This document shows, piece by piece, positions 44,640-53,755 of a stretch of 64,000 nucleotides of DNA; the stretch's first letter is position 1; each line of letters opens with the position of its first letter. Location: assembly GCA_020850695.1 (NCBI GenBank), contig JADZEF010000029.1:1-64000 (forward strand), in the 5' to 3' direction. The notes below the pieces were generated by a model. The model was not told the origin of the DNA and did no database searches. It saw only the letters and a list, made by a program, of their open reading frames with translations. The position numbers and the translations under genes were made by a program. Source of the stretch: Planctomycetaceae bacterium. Its GTDB lineage: Bacteria; Planctomycetota; Planctomycetia; Planctomycetales; Planctomycetaceae.

Positions 44640-46058
44640 TTGGATCAGGATCCCGCCATCGCTCCGTTCCCGTCGTCCAATTCGCCACGAGACGTCCAAT
44701 CTCCTCGACCGCAGACCGCACGCGAGGCGGCCTTTCACGCGTTACAGGAATGGTACGATCACGGGGACTTCCTGGCCGCGACCCTCGACCGCATCTTTCG
44801 CGACGCCCCCCCACAGGAACGACGGCTGGCCCGGGAACTCAGTTTCGGCGTGGTGCGCCGGATTGCGACGATCGACGCGATTCTCGCCCCCCACGTTTCG
44901 CGACCTCGCGAAAAAGTGGAAGACGCACTCTGGATGCTTCTGCGGCTGGGGGCCTATCAGATTGTCTTTCTCGACGGCATCCCGAGTCATGCGGCGGTCC
45001 ATGAAACCGTGGAACTCGCCCGCCGCCTGGGCCAGCCGCGCTGGTGCGGATTCGCCAATGCGGTGCTGCGGCGGGTGGTCGACGCGGTCTCCGGAGAACT
45101 TGTTGATTCTCCGGCGAACGATGCAGTCCCGCTCGCCTCGGGACGCTATCGGCGTCTCAGCGTGCCCGTCTTTCCAGATCCGTCCTTCAACCGCGGCGCG
45201 TGGCTGGCCTCGGCCTTCAGTCTCCCGCGGTGGCTTGTCGACCGCTGGTCGTCCCGATTCTCTCCCGACGAACTCGTGAACCTTGGATTCTGGTTCAACG
45301 CCCCGTCGCATGTCTGGCTGCGGACCAACACCCACAAGACAACGCGCGACAGTCTGCTGGCATCGCTGGTGAGCGCCGGAATCGACGCCGCACCGGGTTC
45401 CCGCCCCGAGTCGATCTGCCTCGTCGGAGCCGTCGCTGTCGAGGCCCTCCCCGGCTACGCCGACGGGCTGTTCGTGGTGCAGGACGAATCGGCCATGGCG
45501 GCCGCGCCTCTGCTCGATCCGCAACCCGGCGACACCATCCTCGACCTCTGTGCGGCCCCCGGGGGCAAGACGACTCACCTCGCCGAACGCATGCGGAATC
45601 ACGGCCGCATCGTCGCCGTCGACGTCAGCGCGGAACGCCTGCGGCGCGTCGAAGAGAATGCCGCACGCCTCGGAATCTCCATCGTCGAGACGCGAACGAT
45701 TCACGAAGATGGAAGCGACATCCCGGCCGGTCCGTTCGATGCGGCCCTGCTCGACGTCCCCTGTTCGAACACGGGTGTCCTGGGACGACGGCCCGAGGCG
45801 CGATGGCGACTCGAGCCGAAAGACATCCACGAGCTGTCGGTCATTCAGCGGCGATTGCTGGACGCGGCGCTCCGTCGCGTGAAGCCGGGGGGCCGCGTTG
45901 TCTATTCGACGTGCAGCATCGAAGACGAAGAGAACAGTGTCGTGGTTCGCGAAACGCTTGAGCGTCATCCGGCCTTCAAGGTGGTCAAGGAGATCCGCCA
46001 CTTTCCCGGGCAGCCGGTCGACGGCGGATACCTGGCGCTCGTGCGCCGCTCGTCGTGA
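44640..46058 (+). CDS. rsmB: 16S rRNA cytosine-967 C5-methyltransferase, RsmB-like (472 aa)
   Basis: N-terminal NusB-like RNA-binding part (AREAAFHALQEWYDHGDF to ANAVLRRVVDAV), then a Rossmann methylase: LDLCAAPGGKTTHLAERM (SAM loop), DVPCSNTGVLGRRPE (catalytic Cys of motif IV) and VYSTCSIEDEENS (second Cys, motif VI). This combination is RsmB. The TTG start is accepted for lack of an in-frame ATG before the domain. The last residues and the ending match the family's length. Confidence 0.94.
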   Translation: MDQDPAIAPFPSSNSPRDVQSPRPQTAREAAFHALQEWYDHGDFLAATLDRIFRDAPPQERRLARELSFGVVRRIATIDAILAPHVSRPREKVEDALWMLLRLGAYQIVFLDGIPSHAAVHETVELARRLGQPRWCGFANAVLRRVVDAVSGELVDSPANDAVPLASGRYRRLSVPVFPDPSFNRGAWLASAFSLPRWLVDRWSSRFSPDELVNLGFWFNAPSHVWLRTNTHKTTRDSLLASLVSAGIDAAPGSRPESICLVGAVAVEALPGYADGLFVVQDESAMAAAPLLDPQPGDTILDLCAAPGGKTTHLAERMRNHGRIVAVDVSAERLRRVEENAARLGISIVETRTIHEDGSDIPAGPFDAALLDVPCSNTGVLGRRPEARWRLEPKDIHELSVIQRRLLDAALRRVKPGGRVVYSTCSIEDEENSVVVRETLERHPAFKVVKEIRHFPGQPVDGGYLALVRRSS

Positions 46059-46188
46059 GGCAGCAGGGATTCGACCGGGGAATCTTTGGAGCATCCGGCG
46101 AGCGCATACCCGCAACCGGACCGGTCGGATACGATGGGGGAGTGCTTGAACTTCTCCGACACGATTCTCGACTCGTTCCCATCATTCG

Positions 46189-46629
46189 ATGAACAAGGCC
46201 TTTGTCCGCGAGCCGGACGCCACGAACAGTTACTGCCCGCGGTGCGGGTCGCTGGGGCAGCCGGTCTTGCCCGAGACGTGGCACGCGCTGACCCGGCCGG
46301 AAGTCTGGAGCCAGGTGTCGGAAGCGGCCTCGTTTTGCAGTCACGCCACCTGCGACGTCGCCTACTTCGACGATATGGAGCGATCGATGTCCGTGTCCGA
46401 TCTGATTCGTCCCGTCTACCCGAAGGATCCGGACGCGCCGATCTGCCCGTGCTTCGGCGTGACGTGCGAGGTCCTCGAGGAGGACGCACGGGCTGGCGTC
46501 GTCACTCGCGTTCGCGACCTTGTGGCGCGGGCGAACTCGACCGAAGCCCGGTGTGCGACGATGTCCCCCACCGGCAGGCCGTGCGTGGCCGAAGTCCAGC
46601 GACATTACCTGCGGGCCCGCAACGGATGA
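46189..46629 (+). CDS. CopZ/BFD-like iron-sulfur and zinc protein (146 aa)
   Basis: The N-terminus YCPRCGSLGQPV and FCSHATCDVAYF match the zinc part of the archaeal CopZ N-domain, and ICPCFGVTCEVLEED with RCATMSPTGRPC match a BFD-like [2Fe-2S] site (Cys-x-Cys and Cys-x8-Cys). Such proteins carry copper or electrons. The C-terminal heavy-metal-associated domain of full CopZ is absent, so only the iron-sulfur module is present. It lies between rsmB and the YiiX-like gene on the same strand. Confidence 0.82.
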   Translation: MNKAFVREPDATNSYCPRCGSLGQPVLPETWHALTRPEVWSQVSEAASFCSHATCDVAYFDDMERSMSVSDLIRPVYPKDPDAPICPCFGVTCEVLEEDARAGVVTRVRDLVARANSTEARCATMSPTGRPCVAEVQRHYLRARNG

Positions 46630-46676
46630 GTCGATCACCAGCAAACAGCTCCAGTCGGCACCGCGAGGCGACAAGA

Positions 46677-47393
46677 ATGACAACCACCTCCCCATTCGAA
46701 AACCGGCACACCCCCGAATCCATCAGTGATGGACGCCATCGCAACGCCCGCCGGATGACGTTGTTCATGGGAACGGCGGTCGTCCTGCTGTGGGCCGTCC
46801 CACCGCTTCTTCGGGCGGTCCCTCCCGTCCTGGCATGGCGGCAATATCAGCCGCAGGAAGGGGACATCCTGTTCCAGTCGCTGCCGCGGAATGAGATCGT
46901 CAATGCCATTGAAGGGGCGACGGGGTCTCCCTGGTCGCACTGCGGGCTGGTCGCGAAGGACGACGGTCAATGGGTGGTTTACGAGGCGATCGGCGAGGTC
47001 CGCAAGACGCCGCTGGACGAATTCTACCGCCGCGGCCGCGATTGGCAGTTCGCCGCGTATCGCTTCAAAGCGGACGATGCGGCTCACATCCCGCGAGTCA
47101 TCGAGAGGGCTCGCGGCTATCTGGGACGGCCCTACGACACGCGGTACCGCATGGACGACGAATCGATCTATTGCTCGGAGCTGATCTACAAGGCGTATCG
47201 TGATGCGACACAAGGCTCTCTCGGAAAACTCGTCAGGCTCGGCGATCTCAAATGGCGTCCCTATCGGCAGATCATTGAGCGTCTCGAAGGCGGGCCGGTT
47301 CCCGTCGAACGCGAGATGATCACGCCGCGCGACCTGGCACTGGCCGAACCCCTGACCTTCGTGACGGGCACCGTTCGGCCCGAGAAGCATTGA
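46677..47393 (+). CDS. YiiX/YebB-like permuted NlpC/P60 hydrolase with membrane anchor (238 aa)
   Basis: A hydrophobic segment near residues 30-50 acts as an anchor or signal. The rest is the YiiX-like thiol hydrolase fold: GDILFQ, GSPWSHCGLVAKDDG, VIERARGYLGRPYD and DESIYCSELIYKAYRD, where the Cys in YCSEL is the probable nucleophile and the His in WSHCG its partner. It would cut peptide or lipid-type amide bonds at the cell surface. Next to the ThiF gene. Confidence 0.87.
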   Translation: MTTTSPFENRHTPESISDGRHRNARRMTLFMGTAVVLLWAVPPLLRAVPPVLAWRQYQPQEGDILFQSLPRNEIVNAIEGATGSPWSHCGLVAKDDGQWVVYEAIGEVRKTPLDEFYRRGRDWQFAAYRFKADDAAHIPRVIERARGYLGRPYDTRYRMDDESIYCSELIYKAYRDATQGSLGKLVRLGDLKWRPYRQIIERLEGGPVPVEREMITPRDLALAEPLTFVTGTVRPEKH

Positions 47394-47404
47394 GCGAATC
47401 GACC

Positions 47405-48445
47405 ATGTCTCAACCGCTCGATCGCTATCGGAAGCAGGTGTTGTTTGCGGGGCTGCGCGAAGAAGGCCAGCAGCGGCTGGCGGCCTCGCGGGTGGTCGTG
47501 TGCGGGTGCGGCGCACTGGGAACGGTCGTGGCCGAAGCGCACGTCCGGGCCGGAGTCGGACACGTTCGAATTGTCGATCGAGACTTTGTGGAATTGAGCA
47601 ACCTGCAGCGCCAGGTTCTCTTCGACGAGGACGACGTCCGCGCCCGCACTCCGAAAGCGATGGCCGCCGCGGAGAAGCTGCGGCGGGTCAACAGCGAGAT
47701 TCAAATCGAGCCCGTGGTCGCCGACATCGATGCGGGGAATGTGCGGTCGCTGGTCGAAGGCGCGGACCTGATCCTCGATGGAACGGACAACTTCGAGGTC
47801 CGCTTTCTCCTCAACGATGTCTCGCTCGAAACCGGAATACCCTGGATCTATGCCGGCGTGATCGGCAGTCACGGACAGACGATGCCGGTGTTTCCCGGTC
47901 GCACCGCCTGTCTGCGCTGCCTCATCGAGTCGCCGCCGGAAGCCGGTTCGATGGAGACGTGCGACACGGCGGGCGTGATTGGTCCCGCAGTCAACGTCGT
48001 CGCCAGCCTGGAAGCGGCGATCGCCCTCAAGATCCTGAGCGGTCACGCGGACGAGGTGAGCCCAGAACTGACGATCGTCGATGTCTGGTCGATGTCGTTC
48101 CGCTCGATGAGCGTCCGAGACCTGCGCGCGAAGTCGGCGTGCCCGGCCTGTCATCAGGGCGAACGGACGTGGCTCCGGGGCGAGCGAGGTTCGCAAAGCA
48201 TCGTCCTGTGCGGGCGAAACGCGGTGCAGGTCTCCCCGTCGGAGAAGGGTAAAGTATCGCTCGACGAACTGGCCGATCGCTGGCGGGCGTCGGGCACGGT
48301 TCAGAAGAATGCGTGGCTGGCGCGGCTTTCGCTCCGAGGTCCAGACTTGGAAATCACCGTCTTTCGCGATGGCCGAGCCATCATTCAGGGGACGGAGGAT
48401 CTCGCCATGGCCCGCGGACTCTACGCCCGATATGTCGGAAGTTGA
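47405..48445 (+). CDS. ThiF/MoeB-family adenylyltransferase (346 aa)
   Basis: Activates the C-terminus of a ubiquitin-like sulfur carrier with ATP. VVVCGCGALGTVVAEAHVRAGVG is the nucleotide loop, DRDFVELSNLQRQ the signature after it, LDGTDNFEVRFLLND is conserved. Two Cys pairs (CLRC, CPAC) bind zinc. The C-terminal 90 residues are not rhodanese, which argues against a classic MoeZ. ATG 47405 is chosen over TTG 47390, which overlaps the preceding stop. Confidence 0.92.
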   Translation: MSQPLDRYRKQVLFAGLREEGQQRLAASRVVVCGCGALGTVVAEAHVRAGVGHVRIVDRDFVELSNLQRQVLFDEDDVRARTPKAMAAAEKLRRVNSEIQIEPVVADIDAGNVRSLVEGADLILDGTDNFEVRFLLNDVSLETGIPWIYAGVIGSHGQTMPVFPGRTACLRCLIESPPEAGSMETCDTAGVIGPAVNVVASLEAAIALKILSGHADEVSPELTIVDVWSMSFRSMSVRDLRAKSACPACHQGERTWLRGERGSQSIVLCGRNAVQVSPSEKGKVSLDELADRWRASGTVQKNAWLARLSLRGPDLEITVFRDGRAIIQGTEDLAMARGLYARYVGS

Positions 48446-48560
48446 ATTCGTCCGCATCCGAAGAATGCGCGCGTCACACGCAGAGAATTCTTGACGCCTG
48501 ACATTCCGCAGTACAATACCCCGTGGCGGACCCGTTCAACCTTTGCAGGGGAGCAGCGTC

Positions 48561-49493
48561 ATGCGGTGGGGAGCGATCGCTTCGGCGTGGGTGGCGTGTG
48601 CGGCAGTTGTCGTTGGATTGTCCGGAGAGACGCGGGCGGATGAAACCTCAGAGAAAGACATCGCCAGGGCGCTGGACTCTTACCAGAAGGCCTACAACGA
48701 CCGAAAAGTCGACGATTTGATGGCCTTCTGGGCCAAGGATGCCGACTTCATCGACCATCGGGGGCGAAGCTACAAGGGGCGAGACGCGGTCGCCGATCTG
48801 TTCCGCAAGGCCCTCTCGTCCGACCGCAAGTATCAGATCAAACTGAACGTCACGAGCCGCAAGTTTCTCTCGCCCGACCTGGCGATGGACGACGGAGAGC
48901 TCGAGTTGCTCGAGAGCAACGGCGACGTCGAGCGCGGACGGTACATCACCGTCTGGGGCAAGGTGGATGGCAAATGGCTCATCCGCAGCGTGCGCGACAT
49001 CCCCGTCGAGCCCACCGAGCAGGAAGTCGCGGCCCCGTCGCTGGATGGCCTCGAGTGGCTCGTCGGCGATTGGATGAGCGACTCGAAAGAAGCGCCGGTC
49101 AAGCTGACGACCCGATGGCGGGCCGACAAGAAGTTCCTGATGCAGGAGTACGAAGCGAAGACGGACGACAAGTCTTTCACCGTGACGGTCTTCATCGGAT
49201 GGGACCCGGTCAACCGCCACGTGCGGTCGTGGTTCTTCGATTCGACCGGCGGCTATGGCCAGGGGGCATGGCAGCAGCGCGAGAAGAAATGGGTCGCCAG
49301 CTCCAACGGCGTGCTGCCGGACGGGCGGATCGGTTCGTCGATTTTCTCCTGGACCATGACGGATGAGAACACGCTCGACTGGTCGGCGACCGAGCGCGAG
49401 GTCGACGGACAAGCGATTCCCGACACGGCCGTGAAATTCGTCCGCGTGAAAGCGGCTCCGAAAGGGGATGCCACGAAGCCTGCGGCCAGGTAA
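48561..49493 (+). CDS. Secreted SnoaL/NTF2-like domain protein (310 aa)
   Basis: Signal peptide ending near residue 25, then an NTF2-like domain (LDSYQKAYNDRKVDDLMAFWAKDADFIDHRG, RDAVADLFRKAL). The C-terminal half, LEWLVGDWMSDSK and FTVTVFIGWDPVNRHVRSW, is a beta barrel of the DUF1579 kind. Such small exported proteins are common in planctomycetes, with no known catalytic role. ATG 48561 has GGGGAG before it. Confidence 0.87.
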   Translation: MRWGAIASAWVACAAVVVGLSGETRADETSEKDIARALDSYQKAYNDRKVDDLMAFWAKDADFIDHRGRSYKGRDAVADLFRKALSSDRKYQIKLNVTSRKFLSPDLAMDDGELELLESNGDVERGRYITVWGKVDGKWLIRSVRDIPVEPTEQEVAAPSLDGLEWLVGDWMSDSKEAPVKLTTRWRADKKFLMQEYEAKTDDKSFTVTVFIGWDPVNRHVRSWFFDSTGGYGQGAWQQREKKWVASSNGVLPDGRIGSSIFSWTMTDENTLDWSATEREVDGQAIPDTAVKFVRVKAAPKGDATKPAAR

Positions 49494-49627
49494 TCGACGT
49501 GGCGCCGCCGCATCGACCGCAGCGTCCCTGCCATGCCGACTTCCGGTGACGCGTTGACGCGACTCGGACGGCAACTGCCCGCCGAAGCCGGACGTCCGAC
49601 CGATGGACGACAGAAGGAAACCTCGTC

Positions 49628-51331
49628 ATGACCCCGCGCCGCTCCCTTGACTCTCGATGGATCGTGGGTGCACTCTCGATCGCGATCACAACCTTGGCGC
49701 CCTTGAATGCGCGGGCGGTCGGCCCCAGACAATTCAACGCCCCCGGCGGCAAACCGGGCGCGGCCCGTCCCGGGGGAAATCCCGGTGCCGTGACGGGCAT
49801 TGGAGGGGGACGCGCTCCGCAAGGGATGCCGCAGCGCCCACAACCGCGACCGAAACCAGGTGGCGCAGCGAACGCCGGGTTCGCGGGGGGCGGCGCGGCA
49901 ATCCATCGTCCGAACCCGGGTGCTCAGGGGACTCCGGCGATGGTTCCGCCACAAATGAGCCGCCCCTCCCCCGGCAGCCGTCCCGGATTCGGTCAGCCCG
50001 GCGCGCGACCCCCGGCAACGCCTCAGCCGGGGGCGCTGCCCTCCAACCGTTTCCCACAGTTCGCGAACCGTCCGTCACTCCCGCAGGTGACGCCGCCCGT
50101 CAATTGGGGTGCCAATCGGCCGTCGACGCGCCCCGCACCAGGGGGATCCTTCATTGGCCAGCGACCCGGCCCCGGCAACCTCCCGGGCGCCGGGACTCGC
50201 CCGAACCTGCCGACCCCCAATATTCCATCCATTGCGACTCGACCGGTGACGAGGCCTGGCACACGCCCCGGCTTCGCCGGACAGCTGCCTGGCAATACCT
50301 GGCAGCGTCCTGGCGGGGCCCCCACGCTCCCGGGGGTCGTCTCCGGCACGCGTCCACGACCTGGTGTCAATTCTCCGGGACTCCATTATCCCGGAAGACC
50401 GCCCATTGCCGGGACGCGGCCCGTCCGACCCATCACGCCAACGCTTCCCGTTCCAGGCGCGCGACCGCCGGTTGTCGTCAACCGTCCCAATCTGAACCAG
50501 ATCACGAACAACGTCATCACGAACAACACGATCTTCAATCAGGTCAATAATGTGACCAACGTCAATACGAACATCTACGGCGGCCGCTATCCCTCGACGC
50601 GGCCCTATCGCCCATGGCGCGATCCGTACGACCACGTGCACAACCACTGGCATCACGGGTACTGGGGCTTCCAGACGATCCCGTCCTTCTGGATCTCCAG
50701 CGGCAGCGGATGGTCCAGCCTCGGAAGCGTCGGCTGGTCCTTCCGCAATCCGTATTACGCGGCGCCGCTGAACACGGTTGCGGCGTTCAACTATTCCCGC
50801 CCCATCGTGGCGACGTCGGCGAATCTTGCGCGGCCCGAAGTGACGGAGGCGGCCGCGTACCGGATGTCGGAAGCCCGCGAGGCATTCCGCCTCGGCGAGA
50901 CCGCCATCGCTCTCGACAAGGTCAACCAGGCCATTCAGCTCGTTCCCGACGACAGGACGCTACACGAGTTCCGTGCGCTGTGCTTGTTCGCCCGCGGCGA
51001 CTACGCCGATGCGGCGGGCGTCATCTATTCGGTCCTCGCCAGCGGCCCCGGCTGGGACTGGGACACGCTTGCGGCGCTGTACCCCAACATCGACACCTAT
51101 ACCACGCAGGTGAAGCTTCTGAGCAACTACGTGGCGAACCGCCCCGACCGCGGCGACGCGCGGTTCCTCCTCGCCTACCACTTCCTGACGCTGGGCTACA
51201 GCGATGCCGCCATCGAACAGCTGGAAGCGGTCGTCCGCATTCAGCCCGGCGACCGACTGGCCGCAGAGCTTCTCAATGCGTTGAAGCAGCAGAACGCGGC
51301 CGCGCCCCTGGCGCCTCTGCCGCCTCCGTAA
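49628..51331 (+). CDS. Exported Pro/Gly/Arg-rich protein with C-terminal TPR-like repeats (567 aa)
   Basis: After a signal peptide (about 30 residues), residues 35-300 are low complexity, full of Pro, Gly, Arg and Asn. A segment around 330-360 is rich in His and Trp (DHVHNHWHHGYWG). Residues about 400-560 have two or three TPR-like helical pairs (AREAFRLGETAIALDKVNQAIQLVPDD and DAAIEQLEAVVRIQPGD). It may form a scaffold in the envelope. The gene stands alone and GC is very high in its first part. Confidence 0.85.
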   Translation: MTPRRSLDSRWIVGALSIAITTLAPLNARAVGPRQFNAPGGKPGAARPGGNPGAVTGIGGGRAPQGMPQRPQPRPKPGGAANAGFAGGGAAIHRPNPGAQGTPAMVPPQMSRPSPGSRPGFGQPGARPPATPQPGALPSNRFPQFANRPSLPQVTPPVNWGANRPSTRPAPGGSFIGQRPGPGNLPGAGTRPNLPTPNIPSIATRPVTRPGTRPGFAGQLPGNTWQRPGGAPTLPGVVSGTRPRPGVNSPGLHYPGRPPIAGTRPVRPITPTLPVPGARPPVVVNRPNLNQITNNVITNNTIFNQVNNVTNVNTNIYGGRYPSTRPYRPWRDPYDHVHNHWHHGYWGFQTIPSFWISSGSGWSSLGSVGWSFRNPYYAAPLNTVAAFNYSRPIVATSANLARPEVTEAAAYRMSEAREAFRLGETAIALDKVNQAIQLVPDDRTLHEFRALCLFARGDYADAAGVIYSVLASGPGWDWDTLAALYPNIDTYTTQVKLLSNYVANRPDRGDARFLLAYHFLTLGYSDAAIEQLEAVVRIQPGDRLAAELLNALKQQNAAAPLAPLPPP

Positions 51332-51344
51332 GGGTGCGAATCGT

Positions 51345-51599
51345 TCAACGATCTCGCTTCGCCCGCGTGTGCAATAGGGCGACCAGGCTGACGAGTCCGA
51401 GTGCTGCGGTCAGCAGGGCGAGGATAATTGCGACCTCGATTGCCTCGTTGGCCGACGGCCGCGATTCACCTTGAGACGCTGCAACCAGAATCCATCCAAT
51501 CGCCAGCAGGACCAGGCCCAGCACAAACCCGGTCAATTGTTCGAGCGGGCGGTTCGGGATGTCGGGCCTGCGGTGGTCGCGACGGGATCCGAACATCAT
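51345..51599 (-). CDS. Small two-helix membrane protein (84 aa)
   Basis: Two clear membrane segments (TGFVLGLVLLAIGWILVAA and VAIILALLTAALGLVSLVALL) with a short loop and charged tail. It lies 21 bases after the permease gene on the same strand, so it may be a partner or a separate short gene. Coding potential is suggested by the hydrophobic pattern only. Confidence 0.6.
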   Translation of the reverse strand: MMFGSRRDHRRPDIPNRPLEQLTGFVLGLVLLAIGWILVAASQGESRPSANEAIEVAIILALLTAALGLVSLVALLHTRAKRDR

Positions 51600-51620
51600 T
51601 AATCTCCTGCGGAGTTCTGG

Positions 51621-53099
51621 TCATCGCGAAGGGGCAGGATCGCCGGCGAGGGACGGCTGCGATTCGATGGAACTGCTCTGAACCCGGTGCTGGCCGAAAA
51701 ACCAGAAATAGCTCAACGCGACCGCATACATCACGGCCGTCAGCGGAATGACCTTCACGTTGATGCCGCTGTAGACATAGGCAGCGAACGCCGAGAGAAG
51801 CACCACGGTGATCGGCAGCATGCGGTAGACGGGAGTCCGATAACTGCCAAAGAGCCCGGGCTCCCGGCGTCGCAGCACGAACAGGCAGCCGATGGCCAGG
51901 ATGTACCAGATGAGGGCCGTCAACGTGGAAACCAGCACCGCTCCGTCGTTGATCGCCGCGGGGAACCAGATGTTGGCGACGACGCACCCCGCCGTCACCA
52001 GGCTGCTGACGATGAGCGCGGGGACCGGTGTGCGGCGCTGAGCATGCACGCCGCCGAGCCACTGCGGGATGTATCCCGCACGTCCCAGCGCGAAGAGCTG
52101 GCGGCTCGTGCCGAAGACCATCCCGTGGTAACTGGCGACGAGGCCGAATAACGCGATCAGTCCGAAGCTGTAGACCAGAAGCGTCGAAGCCCCGGCCGGA
52201 ATCGACCGGATTGCCTTGGCCAGCGGATAGAGCACCGGTTCCTCCACCAACTTCCCACTTTCGTCGAGCCGCACGGTCACGGCAAGGTCGTTCGCGTTCA
52301 TCGCCCCGCACGCGAAAAGCCAGGTCAGCACGACCAGCACGATGAGCGTCAGCTGCGCCCAGACCAATCCTCGGGGAATGGTCCGGTGAGGCTCGTGGGA
52401 TTCTTCCGCGGCCAGCGCCACCGTCTCGATGATGACCAGCCACCAGAGGGCATACGGCACGGCGTCGAGCACCGCCTTCCACCCTTTGGCCTTGGGAAGG
52501 AGCGGCGACGTCAGAATGCGTTCCGCCGAGAAACTCGTCGAAGCGGCGATCCAGAAGATGATGAGCCCCAGGATCGCTCCGTAGGTCATGACGACCATCG
52601 CCGTGGACTGCTCTTTGACGCCCCAGACGTGCAGCAGGAAAAAGATCGCGACCGTCGCCAGGGCGGCGCCCGTCGTGACGGCGGGGCTGGGGTTGTCGGG
52701 ATTGACCAGAAAGGCGATGTATCCGCCGGTTGCGATGGCGGTCGCGATCGTGGCGAACTGGCATTCGAGATACATCGACCAGCCCATCACGAAGCCGAGC
52801 GACGGATCGGCGGCGCGGCGGCCGTAATCCAGCGGGCCACCGGCGAACGGCATCGCCACGCTCAGTTCGGACAGAGCCAACACCCAAGTGAGGTAGAGGA
52901 GGCAGACAATCAGCGATGCGATCAGCATCGCGATCGCCCCGTTGTCCTTCAGCCCGAGATTCCAGCCGAAATACTCGCCCGTGATGACGGCGCCCACGCC
53001 CAGCGCCCAGATGTCGAGCGTCCGCAGCGGCTTCTTGAGGGCGGGCTGCGCTGCGGTGGATTCTGCCGGACCCGTAGCATCAGAGGGGGTGGCCGACAT
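51621..53099 (-). CDS. APC-family permease, ethanolamine/amino-acid type (492 aa)
   Basis: About 12 membrane helices of the amino acid-polyamine-organocation family. TLDIWALGVGAVITGEYFGWNLGL and LSELSVAMPFAGGPLDYGRRAADP are typical, resembling ethanolamine permeases more than general amino-acid permeases. No eut enzyme genes are close by. ATG is well placed. The small membrane protein downstream may be co-transcribed. Confidence 0.9.
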   Translation of the reverse strand: MSATPSDATGPAESTAAQPALKKPLRTLDIWALGVGAVITGEYFGWNLGLKDNGAIAMLIASLIVCLLYLTWVLALSELSVAMPFAGGPLDYGRRAADPSLGFVMGWSMYLECQFATIATAIATGGYIAFLVNPDNPSPAVTTGAALATVAIFFLLHVWGVKEQSTAMVVMTYGAILGLIIFWIAASTSFSAERILTSPLLPKAKGWKAVLDAVPYALWWLVIIETVALAAEESHEPHRTIPRGLVWAQLTLIVLVVLTWLFACGAMNANDLAVTVRLDESGKLVEEPVLYPLAKAIRSIPAGASTLLVYSFGLIALFGLVASYHGMVFGTSRQLFALGRAGYIPQWLGGVHAQRRTPVPALIVSSLVTAGCVVANIWFPAAINDGAVLVSTLTALIWYILAIGCLFVLRRREPGLFGSYRTPVYRMLPITVVLLSAFAAYVYSGINVKVIPLTAVMYAVALSYFWFFGQHRVQSSSIESQPSLAGDPAPSR

Positions 53100-53219
53100 G
53101 CGGCATCTCGTCAGTGGCCGTTGGAATCCGCTTCTGGCACGGCGGCGGAACGTGTCGCGGCATCACAGCATGTCTGGCCTCGACAGGCAATCCACCGGTA
53201 ACGAATCTTCGTCCGACCT

Positions 53220-53651
53220 CTATTGGCGATGAATGTTGAACCACTTCCCGCAGTGCGGGCATTTGCAGTCGCCCAGCGGCGAGACGTCCGCTCCGGCGCC
53301 GATGGCCGCCGCACAGTTCGGACATTGATAGTTGACCGATCCTTCGACACGCTCTGCCGGGTCGACGGCATCGGCCGCGCTCTGTCGTTGAGCTTCCTTC
53401 AATCGCTGCATCATCCGAGGCGTCGGCGTCAGCTTCCCAAAGAGTGCCGCGATGCCGAACGCGATGAAGGGAAGCGCGATGAACGACCCGAACACGCGGA
53501 AGAAGAGCGGGGGCGAACCGAACGCGCCGAACGGCGCGCCCCACAGGAAGCAGAGAACAGCGACGCCGATGCCGCCGAAAGCGAAACCGAAAACCCGCAT
53601 GATGAGCAGAGGCGCTGCGGGAAATCCGTCTCGCTCCGGGAAAGTCGACAT
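53220..53651 (-). CDS. Two-helix membrane protein with C-terminal zinc ribbon (143 aa)
   Basis: Helices at about residues 13-35 and 45-65 are followed by a charged linker and a zinc ribbon, YQCPNCAAAIGAG and CKCPHCGKWFNIHR. The ATG at 53651 starts just before the first helix; an in-frame extension of 74 residues upstream lacks coding character. Function unknown. Lies between the permease and NHL-repeat genes, same strand. Confidence 0.82.
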   Translation of the reverse strand: MSTFPERDGFPAAPLLIMRVFGFAFGGIGVAVLCFLWGAPFGAFGSPPLFFRVFGSFIALPFIAFGIAALFGKLTPTPRMMQRLKEAQRQSAADAVDPAERVEGSVNYQCPNCAAAIGAGADVSPLGDCKCPHCGKWFNIHRQ

Positions 53652-53755
53652 CGGCGCATGTCCCTCTCGTAAATCGACGATGGTCGGCGAGCGATTTTCA
53701 CCCCACCATGTCGCGGCCGGGCTGACAATCGAATCGTCATCCAGGGCCGGAAGCG